A stretch of DNA of 60,068 nucleotides from Daphnia carinata (Eukaryota > Arthropoda > Branchiopoda > Diplostraca > Daphniidae), in contig NW_026712506.1 in assembly GCF_022539665.2 (NCBI RefSeq), positions 1 to 60,068 on the forward strand, written 5' to 3'. How positions within the stretch are numbered: the first letter of the stretch is position 1; every line of letters starts with the position of its first letter. The position numbers and the translations under genes are program-made. Shown one piece after another: positions 41,230-52,051 of this stretch. Below the pieces are notes generated by a model. That model made no database searches. It saw nothing but the letters and a program-made list of their open reading frames with translations, and was not told the origin of the DNA.

Positions 41230-44200
41230 ACGCCACCGATCAGCATGTTGAGCCCCTCGGTGGATACCCTAAGCCCCAAAAATTCGTCAAGTCAGTATCC
41301 GACACCCCAGCCACCCCAAGACTTAATCTGAACGTAGGAGACTGCTCATTCCGAGCACTAGTGGATAGCGGAGCAGGAAAGAATCTCGTCAGCAGTACAC
41401 TCTTCAACCAACTCCTGAAGCAAGGAATTAATCTGGAACATTCAAAGGAGGTAGCCGTCGACCTCTTTGACATAAACAACAGGCCCCTGACAAGCTAGGG
41501 AACAGTAGTATTAAACCTTCTCGTCGCGGACGAGAAGCCCCGTGAACCCTTCCGGCAAGAGTTCATCATCGTTCAGGGAATCATGGAAGATTGCGTTCTA
41601 GGTTTAGACGCTCTTTATGAACATTAGTTCATGATCGATGGTCGTGAGAAGCGCGTCTATCGTGCGAAGGAGTCTGATCAACTCCAGACCGAGGACAAAC
41701 CGACCATGATGGCGGCTCATCGAATTAGAGTACCTCCATCATCCGCATGCGTGGTGGAGAGCGAGAATAGTGACTTCAAGCTATCTCTCGACAATGCCTG
41801 TTTCTTCGTTAAAGACGCGCCCCTGGACTCCGATTGGATCCTTTCGTCTCGACACCGCTGAAAAACGGATTGTTTCGTATCGTATTAGTCAACGAGACCA
41901 ACCGCACCATCAACCTGCCTCGCTACACCACCTTAGGGCACGTGACTGTTAAACCACGTACCTACATAGCTTCTTGTTCCACCGAAGCCCCTACCTTCCA
42001 GCCTGCTGTACTAGAAGCCGCCCTACCAGATGTCGCCGAAGACGTCAAGGACAGTCTGCGCAACCTGCTCTTGGCGAACCAGCACATCTTCGCATTCAAA
42101 ACTAGCGATCTAGGTAATACAGGGCTAGTAAAACACGTAATCGACACACAAGGACAAGGGCCCATCCGCCAAAGGCCATACCGAGCATCACCCCGACAAA
42201 AAGAAGTCTCAAAAAAGATCATCGAGGAATTGCTGGAAAACGGTATCATACGACCCTCACTCTCTCCGTGGGCCGCCCCAATCGTACTTGTGAAGAAGAA
42301 AACAGGGGATGACCGGCTATGCATAGACTACCGAAAACTGAATGCAGTAACAAAGAAAGATTCCTCCCCCCTGCCAAGAATCGACGACGTGTTAGACCTT
42401 CTACACGGCCAGAAATGCTTTTCCACTCTGGATTTAGCCTTCGGCTACTGGCAGATCGATATGGAAGAAGCGTATAAGGAAAAGACCGCCTTCATCGTGG
42501 AGAACAACCTGTACGAGTGGAACCGCCTCGCGTTCGGCCTCACCAACGCCCCTGGGACATTCCAAGGCTAATGAACTTCGTTCTGCAGGAAGAAATAGAC
42601 GACATAATCGTGTTTTCGAAAACCCACGAAGAACACATGAAGAACTTGGGCAAGGTGTTCGCACTGCTGGAGAAAGCTAACCTCAGGATAAAACTTTCGA
42701 AGTGTAAGTTCCTGGCGAAGTCAGTACAATACTTGGGTCACGTCATTTCAGCAGACGGAGTGGCGCCAGACCCAGCTAAAGTAGAAGCAATAGCCACTTA
42801 CAGCAGACTACAGACCGTCAAGGAATTGCAGTCATTTTTAGGGCTGGCCTTGTATTATCGTCGTTTCATCAAAGGATTCTCTACTATAGCCCACCCACTA
42901 CTATCTCAGACAAAAGCAAAACCGCAAGACAAAATAGTGTGGGGTACAGAAGAAGAGAAGGCCTTCGAGTTCATCAAAAACTGTCTGACATCGGAACCCA
43001 TCCTTGCATACCCAGACTTTACGAAAGAATTCATGATCTATACCGATACCAGCGACTACGGGCTCGGCGCCGTCCTGTCCCAGATGCATGAAGGAAAGGA
43101 TCGGCCGATCGCTTACGCAAGTCGACACTTGAACAAAGCCGAAGCGAACTACTCGACAATTGAAAAAGAAGCTGCGGCCGTAATTTTTGGGATAAAACGT
43201 TTCCGCCACTACCTACAAGATGAGCTATTCGTCATTATCAGTGACCACCGACCACTACAATGGCTGCAAACGTTCAAGGACGAAACCGGCCGACTCAGAC
43301 GATGGGCCATCATGCTGGCGAACCTCAAGTACTCCATTAAGTACCGCCCCGGCAGAGTGCACGAGAACGCCGACTTCCTATCGCGAATTCCCGTCAACGC
43401 GGTTCAGACCTACCCGAAAACCGACGATACTATGCTGAACGAGCAACGAAAAGACGCTCTCTGCAACGATATCAGGAAGTACCTAGAAGATGGTACCCTC
43501 AGCGAAGAAAACAACATGGAGATCTGGGTGAAGGAAATCGACCTATACTCGATCTCCAACGGAGTGCTGTTCCGCCGGAACGAACCAACATCAAAGAAGA
43601 GGAGGCCCTTCGCCCAACAACAAGTAGTAGTACCCCTTAACCTAAGAAAACCCCTGCTACAAGAGTACCACGACTCCCCAATCTCCGGCCACTTAGCCTA
43701 TCAAAGGACCGTCCTACGGCTGCGGGACAAGTATTACTGGCCGACGATGCTCTCTGACGTCAAAGAGTATTGTCTGGCCTGTGCACCCTGTGCCCTCCAA
43801 CGACGATCTAATTTACGAGCCTTTTTGAACCCGTTGGATCTCGCGTCAAGACCATTTGAGGTACTGGGAATGGACTTCTTAGGACCCATTCAACCTCACT
43901 CTCTGCAAGGAAACAACCACATCCCTGTCATAACCGACTATCTCACAAAATGGGTGGAAGTCGTTCCGCTCCCAGACCAAACTGCCCTGACAACCTGTAA
44001 AGCCCAAATGGATAACGTCATTTTATATCACGGACCCCCAAGGGCGATAATCACCGACCGCGGGTCGAATTTCACATCCGAGCTCTTCTCATCATTGTGC
44101 AACAACCTACAAATCAAGCAACTGAAGACAACTGCCTACAATCCCCAGACCAAGGGGCTCACGGAAAGGTTTAACAAGACGGTCGTGGAAATGCTACGGA

Positions 44201-45023
44201 AATACATGGACCAAGGGTTCCCGAAGTGGGAGGAGATGCTGGGACCAGTAGGATTCGCCTACAGAAATTCGGTGCACTCCTCTACCTTAGAAACATCGTA
44301 CTTTCTAAACCATGGTCGCGACCCTACGATGCCCATCGACCAATTTCTACGGGCACCGACGACAAATATAATCACACCTTCGGATTATAAAAGCCAAATC
44401 ATGCAACGTCTGCATGAAGCCTTCCTTTTAGTTAAAGACAATCTAGCCCAAGCCAGGGAACAGCAGCGAGCCCAGTACGATAAACGTGCTAGGGAATACG
44501 ACTTCAAAGTAGGGGACAAGGTCCTCATCGACGTTAGGACTCCGATGGCCGGTACCAGCAAGAACTTATCCCACGGTTTGCGGGACCATACCGGGTAATC
44601 AAGGTGCACAGCAACCAGACTGTAGAAGTCCAAGAGTGCCCAGGCAAACAAACACAGCGAGTCCACGTAAACCGAATCAAGCCGCTGTACGAGTCCATGA
44701 TCTGGAAAGAAGAGCCGACCGTCGAACACGCAGACCCTCGCCGACAGACCTGGACTACTAACCTCCCCGGCGAGTTGGAACTTCCAGCCCCAGTTACCCT
44801 GGAGGAACACCTCGACCTCGACGAAACGGACCTCATAGACTTCCACGGATGGAATCAGCCGATAGAAATAGCCGGAGAAGAAATCCCAGTCCACAAGATT
44901 ATACCCCCATCAACAAACCTTGACTCTTCTACCCCACTCATCCCCGCCATACCACCCTTGCTCGAACGTCACCCTGGTCTCCGACCCCGAAACGTCCTTA
45001 GACCCCCGCCCCTCTTTGAATAA
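41058..45023 (+). pseudogene. Element C pol: protease, RT, RNase H, integrase, broken
   Basis: Protease with LVDSGAGKNLVS near 41358. In-frame TAG codons at 41496-41498 and 41625-41627 interrupt the register that continues to 41861. RT fingers and palm run 41834-42571 with RLCIDYRKLNAV and FSTLDLAFGYWQI. At about 42570 a deletion plus shift removes the residues before the catalytic Asp pair, leaving EEIDDIIVFSK. From there to 44598: RNase H with IYTDTSDYGLGAVL near 43036, integrase HHCC finger 43670-43800, MDFLGPI near 43870, ITDRGSNF near 44055, and Glu in GLTERF near 44163. One more shift near 44590 leads to the GPY-like tail, which ends at 45023. The RT lesion makes the enzyme unlikely to work. 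Confidence 0.85.
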
Positions 45024-45184
45024 TAACAATTACTTTAACATTAGAGTAGTAAGACGTAGCACCCTAGTTTTGCGCAGAAAGCCAATCGTACCCTTGTTTT
45101 ATTGCCATTTTTGTGTAGAATAGGAATTTCACGTTATTATTGTTTTCAAAAAACCCTGTCATGTCTTGTACCCCTTAGATTTTT

Positions 45185-46822
45185 ATGATGACTTTACTCG
45201 CTCTTTCATCCCTTACCCTCGCGGCTGCTTTCAATGTAACCGTATTCAACTGCGACAACGCGGAAGTCAAACGGTTCGCCGGACACACATGCAGCATGTG
45301 GGAAGTGACCACAACGGTGTACAAAGACTTCCTGCAGTGGAACCAAGTGTCACACAGCCGCAAACCCATCGAAGTGGACGCAGCGACATGCCGACGGATG
45401 AGAGATTCGCGACAGTGCCGAGGAAAAGCCATGGACATCGTCGGCCCAAACGCTTTTGCTCTTGAGGGCTACCCGTTCGTAGAGACGAGTTGGTTACAGA
45501 CCACTACGGAAAAAATGACCAACTGCCGTCTCGAAGAAGTAACCCTACAAGCGGAGTGCCCAAACTGCACTATCAGTTCCCCACTCGGAGATGCTCCTGG
45601 AGCAGCCAGCGGCTCCCTCCAGCACAACCTGGTTACCCTTGTATGGGAAGAATCATGGAAAGAAGCGAAACCATGCGAACTAAACATGATAGGGCGCGGA
45701 CTCGGCGTTAAATACACAACGGATAACGACACCATTTTTCGCGTACGTGACCCAGCAAAACAACTAGACTTCATATACTCAATGGAGAACCGCTCCGCCT
45801 GCGATAACCAGACCCTGTTTACGCTTCACCCTGTCCTGGGCAGGGACAAAGTCGTCATCGCAGTACGAGAGAGCCCCAAGATGGAAGAAAAGACCGAAAT
45901 AATAGCCAACCAATCGAGCGAGGCGGTACCGTCATTAGCGCAGGCAGAGATCTTGTATGCAAGCCACACCCAATATATTAGAGACTTCGCGATGGAAATC
46001 TCCAATCACCTAGCTCGAGAGATACGTAACCTGCAATGCGGAAGCCGCAGGGCAGCCTATCATGCCGCCACGACAACAGCCCAATACGACAGCTGGCTAG
46101 CAGCCACACATCTTGATCTCCCACTCTGCACCAAACTGGTAACAATAGGAACATCCGTGTCCGTGCTACAGTGTTCCCCGCAAAACGTCACCTTCGAAAC
46201 TGTCTTCACGCCTTGCGGCGCCCAACCTAAGGCCGGGAACAGTACGATCAGCATAGAAGGATGGGAGCTCACGAAGTACTCCGAGTGCTACTGGCACGCG
46301 AACTTCGTCAACTTTAACGGCAAGGCCCACGCTTTCAGGAATAACACTTGGACGCCCGTGAATTCCAGCTTGGCCATGCACGGCCGACGCCTAATCGACG
46401 CAACGCCACTAGAGATTGACAATTCTCTAGGCATGATAATGCAGTTACACCCCACCATAACATCGCACCCATTGAGTACCTCCAAAATCATGGCCGACAT
46501 CTTGGCATACATCCAGCTCGGATACGTCACCGAAATGTCGGAAGAACGACATACAGACACCATACTCATCCACCCAAGCCAAGCAGGGGACATATCCTTC
46601 ATGAAAAGACTCGGATCCTGGCTCCGGAGCTTCGGAATTCTATCAGGAGTAGGAATGGCAATTGCCTTAGCCTTCTGGTTTTGTGGATTGGGTTCGTTTC
46701 TAGGACTCCCATGCTGTAGGTACTTCAACCCCTGCAGCTGGTTAACACCGCCACAATCCATTCATCGAGACATTGAGATGGGACCCCAGCTGCTTCTGCA
46801 CCACCACCGAGCGCCCCGGTGA
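45185..46822 (+). CDS. Element C env-like glycoprotein, unrelated to A/B env
   Basis: 545 codons from tandem ATGs at 45185/45188, just after a pyrimidine-rich acceptor (CCCCTTAG, 45171-45178). Signal peptide at about residues 1-16. The ectodomain has some 20 Cys and many N-x-S/T sites, including NCT, NGT-like and NVT. A membrane span lies at about 482-505, followed by Cys-rich juxtamembrane residues (CC…C) that could be palmitoylated. There is no RxxR-GGG fusion-peptide block like that of elements A and B. The C-terminal ectodomain pattern (CGAQP, then GWEL, ECYWH, VNFNG) reminds me of chuvirus-type class III glycoproteins captured by arthropod retroelements; this is from memory and uncertain. 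Near 46785 the register appears shifted: an alternative frame continues Pro-rich to 46971. Confidence 0.8.
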   Translation: MMTLLALSSLTLAAAFNVTVFNCDNAEVKRFAGHTCSMWEVTTTVYKDFLQWNQVSHSRKPIEVDAATCRRMRDSRQCRGKAMDIVGPNAFALEGYPFVETSWLQTTTEKMTNCRLEEVTLQAECPNCTISSPLGDAPGAASGSLQHNLVTLVWEESWKEAKPCELNMIGRGLGVKYTTDNDTIFRVRDPAKQLDFIYSMENRSACDNQTLFTLHPVLGRDKVVIAVRESPKMEEKTEIIANQSSEAVPSLAQAEILYASHTQYIRDFAMEISNHLAREIRNLQCGSRRAAYHAATTTAQYDSWLAATHLDLPLCTKLVTIGTSVSVLQCSPQNVTFETVFTPCGAQPKAGNSTISIEGWELTKYSECYWHANFVNFNGKAHAFRNNTWTPVNSSLAMHGRRLIDATPLEIDNSLGMIMQLHPTITSHPLSTSKIMADILAYIQLGYVTEMSEERHTDTILIHPSQAGDISFMKRLGSWLRSFGILSGVGMAIALAFWFCGLGSFLGLPCCRYFNPCSWLTPPQSIHRDIEMGPQLLLHHHRAPR

Positions 46823-47146
46823 CCATCGTCAACCTGCCTCCCACATCGTCGACGGGACCGAATGGCGCACCAAGACCCACATCAAATCAACAATACTTCG
46901 CACAACCATCCGCATACCCCCTTCGCCTTGCACAACGAAGAGAAGCAGCCGCCCTCCTGTCCAGCCCCTAAAAACTAGCCAATGTCATGTCAATGTCAAT
47001 ATCATGTTAGCATCGTAGGCCCTTAAGGCAATAGCACTAGTTGATCGTAAACCTGACTTAATACCGTAGAATGGCTTAATACCTCCCCGATGCCATGTCT
47101 CCAACCCCCCGCCAACATACTGTAACCCTACCTAACTCTACCTTAG

Positions 47147-47822
47147 GACCCCAACCCCGTCGGCCATAACCTCGGACCCAAGAAGCCACAGCAGGGACGG
47201 TCACGCCGCCTGGTGGGTCACTGACGAAGACGACGAAGACATCCTCTACTGCGCCGATTATCCTTCCAACGACAACGACACGCAGCACGCCACGACTCAC
47301 TACGAAGACGAAGAGGAAATTCTCTACTGTGCGGACTATCCTCATGACGACGAGGTCATGTACGATACCGACACTACAGACGAGGCCTCACTACCCCCGG
47401 AAGATGTATTTTGGGCGGAAAACTCCTTCTCTTCAGGCACTTCGACCGTCATTCTACACTTAGCCGAAGGTGCAGCCGTCAATCGCCAGGAATCGCCGTA
47501 CAGTCTGACGCCAACCAGCGATGTAGAAGAAAGAGGTCTAGACTTTGCGGCGTTAAACGGCAGTAGTGCTAGGATACGTGGCGAGAAACATGATGTTAGC
47601 GTCATCAGCAGCCATTATTCGCTGGACTCCGACGAAGAGGATTTCGCAGCAGCACGTTATATCGAGCGACAATACCTGCTCCCCTCCCAAAGGAAGCACG
47701 GCAACGGCTGGGCAACCACCAGTTGGGAGGATTTAAGAACCGATCCGTGGAGCAACATGGAGGACTCGGGACCGCGAACATCCACACCGGCGAGAGATGG
47801 CGAATCGTGGAACCGACCTTAG
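47147..47822 (+). CDS. Acidic accessory frame of element C, probably spliced from the LTR
   Basis: Open without ATG from 47136. An acceptor (TCTACCTTAG, with a CTAAC branch-point-like motif just upstream) ends at 47146. Splicing from the LTR donor at 38782 would add 11 nt starting with ATG and enter this frame in phase, giving about 228 residues. The first internal ATG is at 47358. The protein is Asp/Glu-rich and contains a duplicated motif, DEDILYCADYP and EEEILYCADYP, 26 codons apart (47241 and 47319). A Ser/Thr/Asp-rich middle and an Arg-containing C-terminus (ending Trp-Asn-Arg-Pro) follow. No membrane span or known domain. It lies between env and the purine tract. Function unknown; position fits an accessory or regulatory protein. 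Confidence 0.6.
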
Positions 47823-47883
47823 GTGCCAGATGACTACCAAACAGATCCGATTGCGAGACGCAATCTTCCGAGGAGGGGAGTCA

Positions 47884-48664
47884 TGTAAGGACTCTCAATA
47901 AACTTTAAGCTATATAATGTAAGGACCCCCATAAACGTTAAGTTCAATAAGTAGTTAGATGATGTGATTTTTCGCTCTTTGTTGTTGCTACCCCCTCTGC
48001 CTTTCCCCATTGACTATTTTGTCTCTTGTTTCGTTTTCAAATTACCCTTTTGACGCATAATGGGGGGTCATCGACAGGGCATAAATCAGCTGACCTCGTT
48101 TCTCACGTAACACTCTGGTTCCGTTTCGATGACCCCACGCAACTTAGCGTTCCCACGCTGAGTTGGCGTCATCAAGCTAAAGCGTGGTATAAAAACCCTC
48201 GCCGGAGCTGTGCTTAAGGGTCAGTTCTAGCTTAGCCTCTCAACCGCATAGATGTGCAGCCAAGTCTTTGTTTTACTTTGTGTAACTCCGAACTGTTGAA
48301 GATCCAATACACTAGTAACGAAGTGCCAATTTCCGTGTTTTCCACGTTGCTGCTACAAGTCCTCAGCCGAGACGCCGCTCAGCGCCCCTTCCAACGCCAC
48401 CTTCAACATCTAGCACCATGACTTCCGCGTAAGTACCCTCAACGCCTCTTATTCTTCTTAGCTTTCCTGATTAGTGTTCTTTTCATATCCGGGCAGCCGA
48501 CGTGACTGGCTGCCGGATCCTAACCACCCTAACTATGCACCACCCATCAAGTGACCAGAATATTAGAGTTTAAGTTACTAACCTGACCATCGTCAGTATT
48601 GAGTGTTATTTGTGTGCTTTAATCCCCCAGTCGCGTCAGACGTGACTGGGGCGCGATTATTGCA
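47884..48664 (+). repeat. 3' LTR of element C
   Basis: 781 bp, same ends as the 5' LTR. It is 9 bp shorter, around 48540, where the 5' copy has a duplicated AAGTGACCA-like stretch. Confidence 0.93.
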
Positions 48665-49121
48665 AGTTGCATGCAAGTTTCATGGTATGAGTATAGAAAG
48701 ACATGCAATTATTTCGAGATATTTAGATATAAATTTGTTAAATAATCATCTTAAGCGACTGTAATTTAAAATGCGAACACTGAAGGAGAATAACTTCCTT
48801 TAAATGAGAAACGATTTCTTTGTTTAACAAGAAATTCAATTACTGCGTGTGGATGTTGTTTATTTTAATTTACAAGACTCAGAATCAAATCAGATTAACT
48901 TGTCATTTTGGAACAAATACTCTCTATTCTAATACTGCTTACAAACGCGAAAGAGAAAGATGACTGAATAATTAAAGCGAACAGGAACCGCCAATGCCAT
49001 AAAAGATCAGTTAAGCTGACCATCGCAAAGCTGCCTGTCGAATCCTCGTCAAATAACGAAATTTGTTACTTATTTTTAATTTTGTAACAGTAATTTTTTT
49101 TTCTGACCATTGTTGTGTAAT

Positions 49122-49193
49122 AGGGGTATAGCTCAGTGGTAGAGCATTCGACTGCAGATCGAAATGTCCCCAGTTCAAACATAGGTGCCCACG
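49122..49193 (+). pseudogene. tRNA-Cys(GCA) pseudogene
   Basis: Like 31506-31577, with unpaired acceptor positions 1-2 and two T-stem mismatches; the anticodon arm is intact. Confidence 0.68.
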
Positions 49194-49664
49194 TGAAACA
49201 TAAGAGCCATTGGTATCATTTCATTGATTGAGATTTGAAAGGGCATGCAATTATTCCGAGATATTTGGATATTAATTAGTTAAGTAATCATCCTAAGCGA
49301 AGTCAATTGAAAATGCGCACGCTGAAGGAGAATTATTTACTTTAAATGGGGAACGATTTCCTTGTTTAACAAGAAATTCAATTACTGTCGTGTGGATGTT
49401 GTTTATTTTAATTTACAAGACTTAGCATCAAATCAGATTAACTTGCCACTTTGGAACAAATACTCTCTATTCTAATACTGTATACTAAAGCGAAAGAGAA
49501 AGATGACTGAATAATTAAAGCGTACAGGAAACTCCAATGCCATAAAAGATCAGTTAAGCTGACCATCGCAATGTTGCCTGTCGAATACTCATAAAATAAC
49601 GAAATTTGTTATTTATTTTTAATTTTCTAACAGGAATTTATTTTTTTGACTAACGTTGTGTAAT

Positions 49665-49736
49665 GGGGGTATAGCTCAGTGGTAGAGCATTCGTCTGCAG
49701 ATCAAAATGTCCTCAGTTCAAACCTGGGTGCCCCCT
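49665..49736 (+). pseudogene. tRNA-Cys(GCA), anticodon stem damaged
   Basis: Acceptor, D and T stems pair well (T-stem CTCAG/CTGGG), but the anticodon stem TTCGT/TCAAA has two mismatches. It is probably not functional, although the loop still reads GCA. Confidence 0.65.
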
Positions 49737-51415
49737 TGAAACTTAAGAGGCATTGGTATCATTTATTAGATTGAGTTTAGAAAGGGCATGCAATTATTTC
49801 GAGATATTTGGATATAAATTAGTTAAATAATCATCCTAAGCTAAATCAATTGAAAATGCGCACACTGAAGGAGAAAGACGATTTCCTTGTTTAATAAGAT
49901 ATTCAATTACTGTCGTATCGATGTAGTTTGTTTTAATTTACATGACCATGCATCAAATCAGATTAACTTTCCATCTTATAACAAAACTCTTTATTGTAAT
50001 CTAGGAAATGTCATCCAATCATGCAGTAGATGGCTTCATACTACCAGCCAACGACATCACTCCAACGTAGTCCTGTCTTAGTTGTGTATCCGGAAAAAGG
50101 CAGAGATCCCCTTTTCGTGTCGGTAGGACAAGAGCCTATGAAGTCAGACAACAAATTCATTCAGACGTATGTGGCCCTATGCACGTACAGACAAGAAGTG
50201 GTTTGCGTTTCTTTAAAATTTTCAGTGATGAATTCAGTGGATGGATTCAGTATCGCGATTTTTTTTCGAAAATTCAGTACCACGATACCGATACTTCTTC
50301 AAAGTATCGCTTCCCATCCTAGTTGAAGGTTAAATATCTGTTGCATCGGAAACTAAATATATTGTTGGTGAAAAGTCCCAGGAAACGGGATTCGAAGGCT
50401 TTTGTAAGACATGAGTTCCAAAACAAAGATTGGTTCAAACAATATGTTAAGTATATTATTCAAACAATAAAATGGTATTTCATTTTAGGTTTCAGCAGGG
50501 CATTCAGAAGGGCTGTTACTTCGGCGACGACTGTTCTTAAGACTCGACGGTGACTAGCCGATTCCCTATGCCAAATTTCATGGTACAGGATTGCAGGATT
50601 TTCTTCGCACTCTCCCAAATGCGGTCTATGTGGGTGAGAAAAATGTCATTCGATTTTGTAACAAACACCCTGTATTTTTCCGTATAGTTTGGTCATTTCC
50701 TACAAGGCCTGGCGAAGTTTTTTCCGGCTGTGACCAAGTTGGTCCCATTATCGGTTGCTCTTTGGTAAAACAGAGAAGCAAAGGGGAAATTCTTGCACCC
50801 TGAATCCGTCGAGAAGTATGGCGTACCTTTGGCGATACTCAGTCCCGACTGTATGTGGTAATCTCTATACCATAGTGTATACAGTAACCTTAGTGTGCAG
50901 GTAACATATCGCTTAAATATGAGTTCTATTTCGAACTATTTCAATATTTGGGGATGAACCTGGCAATTGAGTTGGTATTTTATTAGACACCAGGAACGAT
51001 CCGTTAGCGGTGGAACGGAACACCTTAAGGATTTTTTGCCGCACCGTCATATGCAATAAAGGTGGGATAAAAAAACATCGAAGATCAAACTATTTTCAGG
51101 TTCAGGATTTCATTAGACTAATAACGTAATGAATGTGTATGGCACAAGAGGCTATTTAAAAAATAACAAATGCAATTAAATAATTTGCGGTAACTCAAGC
51201 ATGCACCTTCAACCATACTTGGTGGACATCTTGTAGCAAGTATTTTGCATATCCAGCCTGCAATCCGATAAGATAGATTCGTACAATGAATAGTACATAT
51301 TACTGGAACCCAGCTGACTTCCAATCGCCCTCCCAGCTCACTCCGAAGAATGAACCGACTACGAAAGAAAAGAATTTTGTGTCATTTGCTATTTTCTTAA
51401 CTGTGAACTCTTTGT

Positions 51416-51498
51416 TACCAGGTGTGAGGATCGAACTCACGTCTCTATATAGAGACCAGAACTTAAGTCTGGCGCCTTAACCCCTCGGCCAACCTGGT
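51416..51498 (-). tRNA. tRNA-Leu(UAA), intact stems
   Basis: 83 nt. The acceptor ACCAGGT/ACCTGGT is fully Watson-Crick. The anticodon arm is CCAGA-CTTAAGT-TCTGG. The variable arm is a TCTCTA/TAGAGA hairpin. The T-arm GTGAG/CTCAC is perfect. The D-loop reads AGGGGTTAA instead of AGTGGTTAA. Confidence 0.87.
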
Positions 51499-52051
51499 GT
51501 TATAGAACACTATTTCACTTAATTGGAGTCCCATCTTAAAATTCCAATCGTCCAATGAAACACTAAAAAAAACGAACAGACTACGATAGAAGAGAAGATT
51601 GCTGTTGTTGCTGACTCTCGTGCAAAGTAGCAACAGAGAGAGATGAAAGGATGATGGATGAGGATGAATGAAATGACGGGGATATAAAAAAGGAATGCTT
51701 TATTGCTGGACTAGAAAATGAACATAAATACCGCACGCTTGATTTAAAGAAAGAAAACGGAGGGGACAAAACTGAGTCTGAATTTGGACAAGGCTGGACA
51801 AACTGTCTGGCAAAACGAGACAAATAACTTAGACTACCGTCTGGGTTTGACAAAAGGAGACGGAGGCAAAATGACTGTCTGGGTCGGCTAAAAAAGTAAT
51901 ACTACCTCTTTCTATAGAAAAGGGTAAAGAGCTCAACTAAAATGGGCACTCAAATACTACGTAGGCCCGTGCCCCCTACAGCCCTGCCCGCGAGGGCAGC
52001 ACCGTAGGTGACAGCTGTCATTTACCATTCTCGTGACTACAAACTAGTGGT

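Larger units (their letters stand above)
38237..48664 (+). mobile_element. Element C: long Gypsy-like LTR retrotransposon with a different env and an accessory frame
   Basis: 10428 bp. LTRs 38237-39026 (790 bp) and 47884-48664 (781 bp) start TGTAAGGAC and end CGATTATTGCA. They differ by about a dozen substitutions and one small indel by eye. A PBS-like TGGTGGCAGCG starts at 39029 and a purine tract (GAGGAGGGGAG) precedes the 3' LTR. Order: gag, protease, RT, RNase H, integrase, env, acidic frame. Gag and env are not related to those of A and B by motif. The flanks do not form a target duplication (…TTAGAT on the left, AGTTGC… on the right). Confidence 0.92.

Noticed and set aside
38237-48664. 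Element C as a simple insertion into the array
   Set aside because: The two flanks come from different parts of the array unit and share no target duplication, so a plain insertion does not explain the arrangement.
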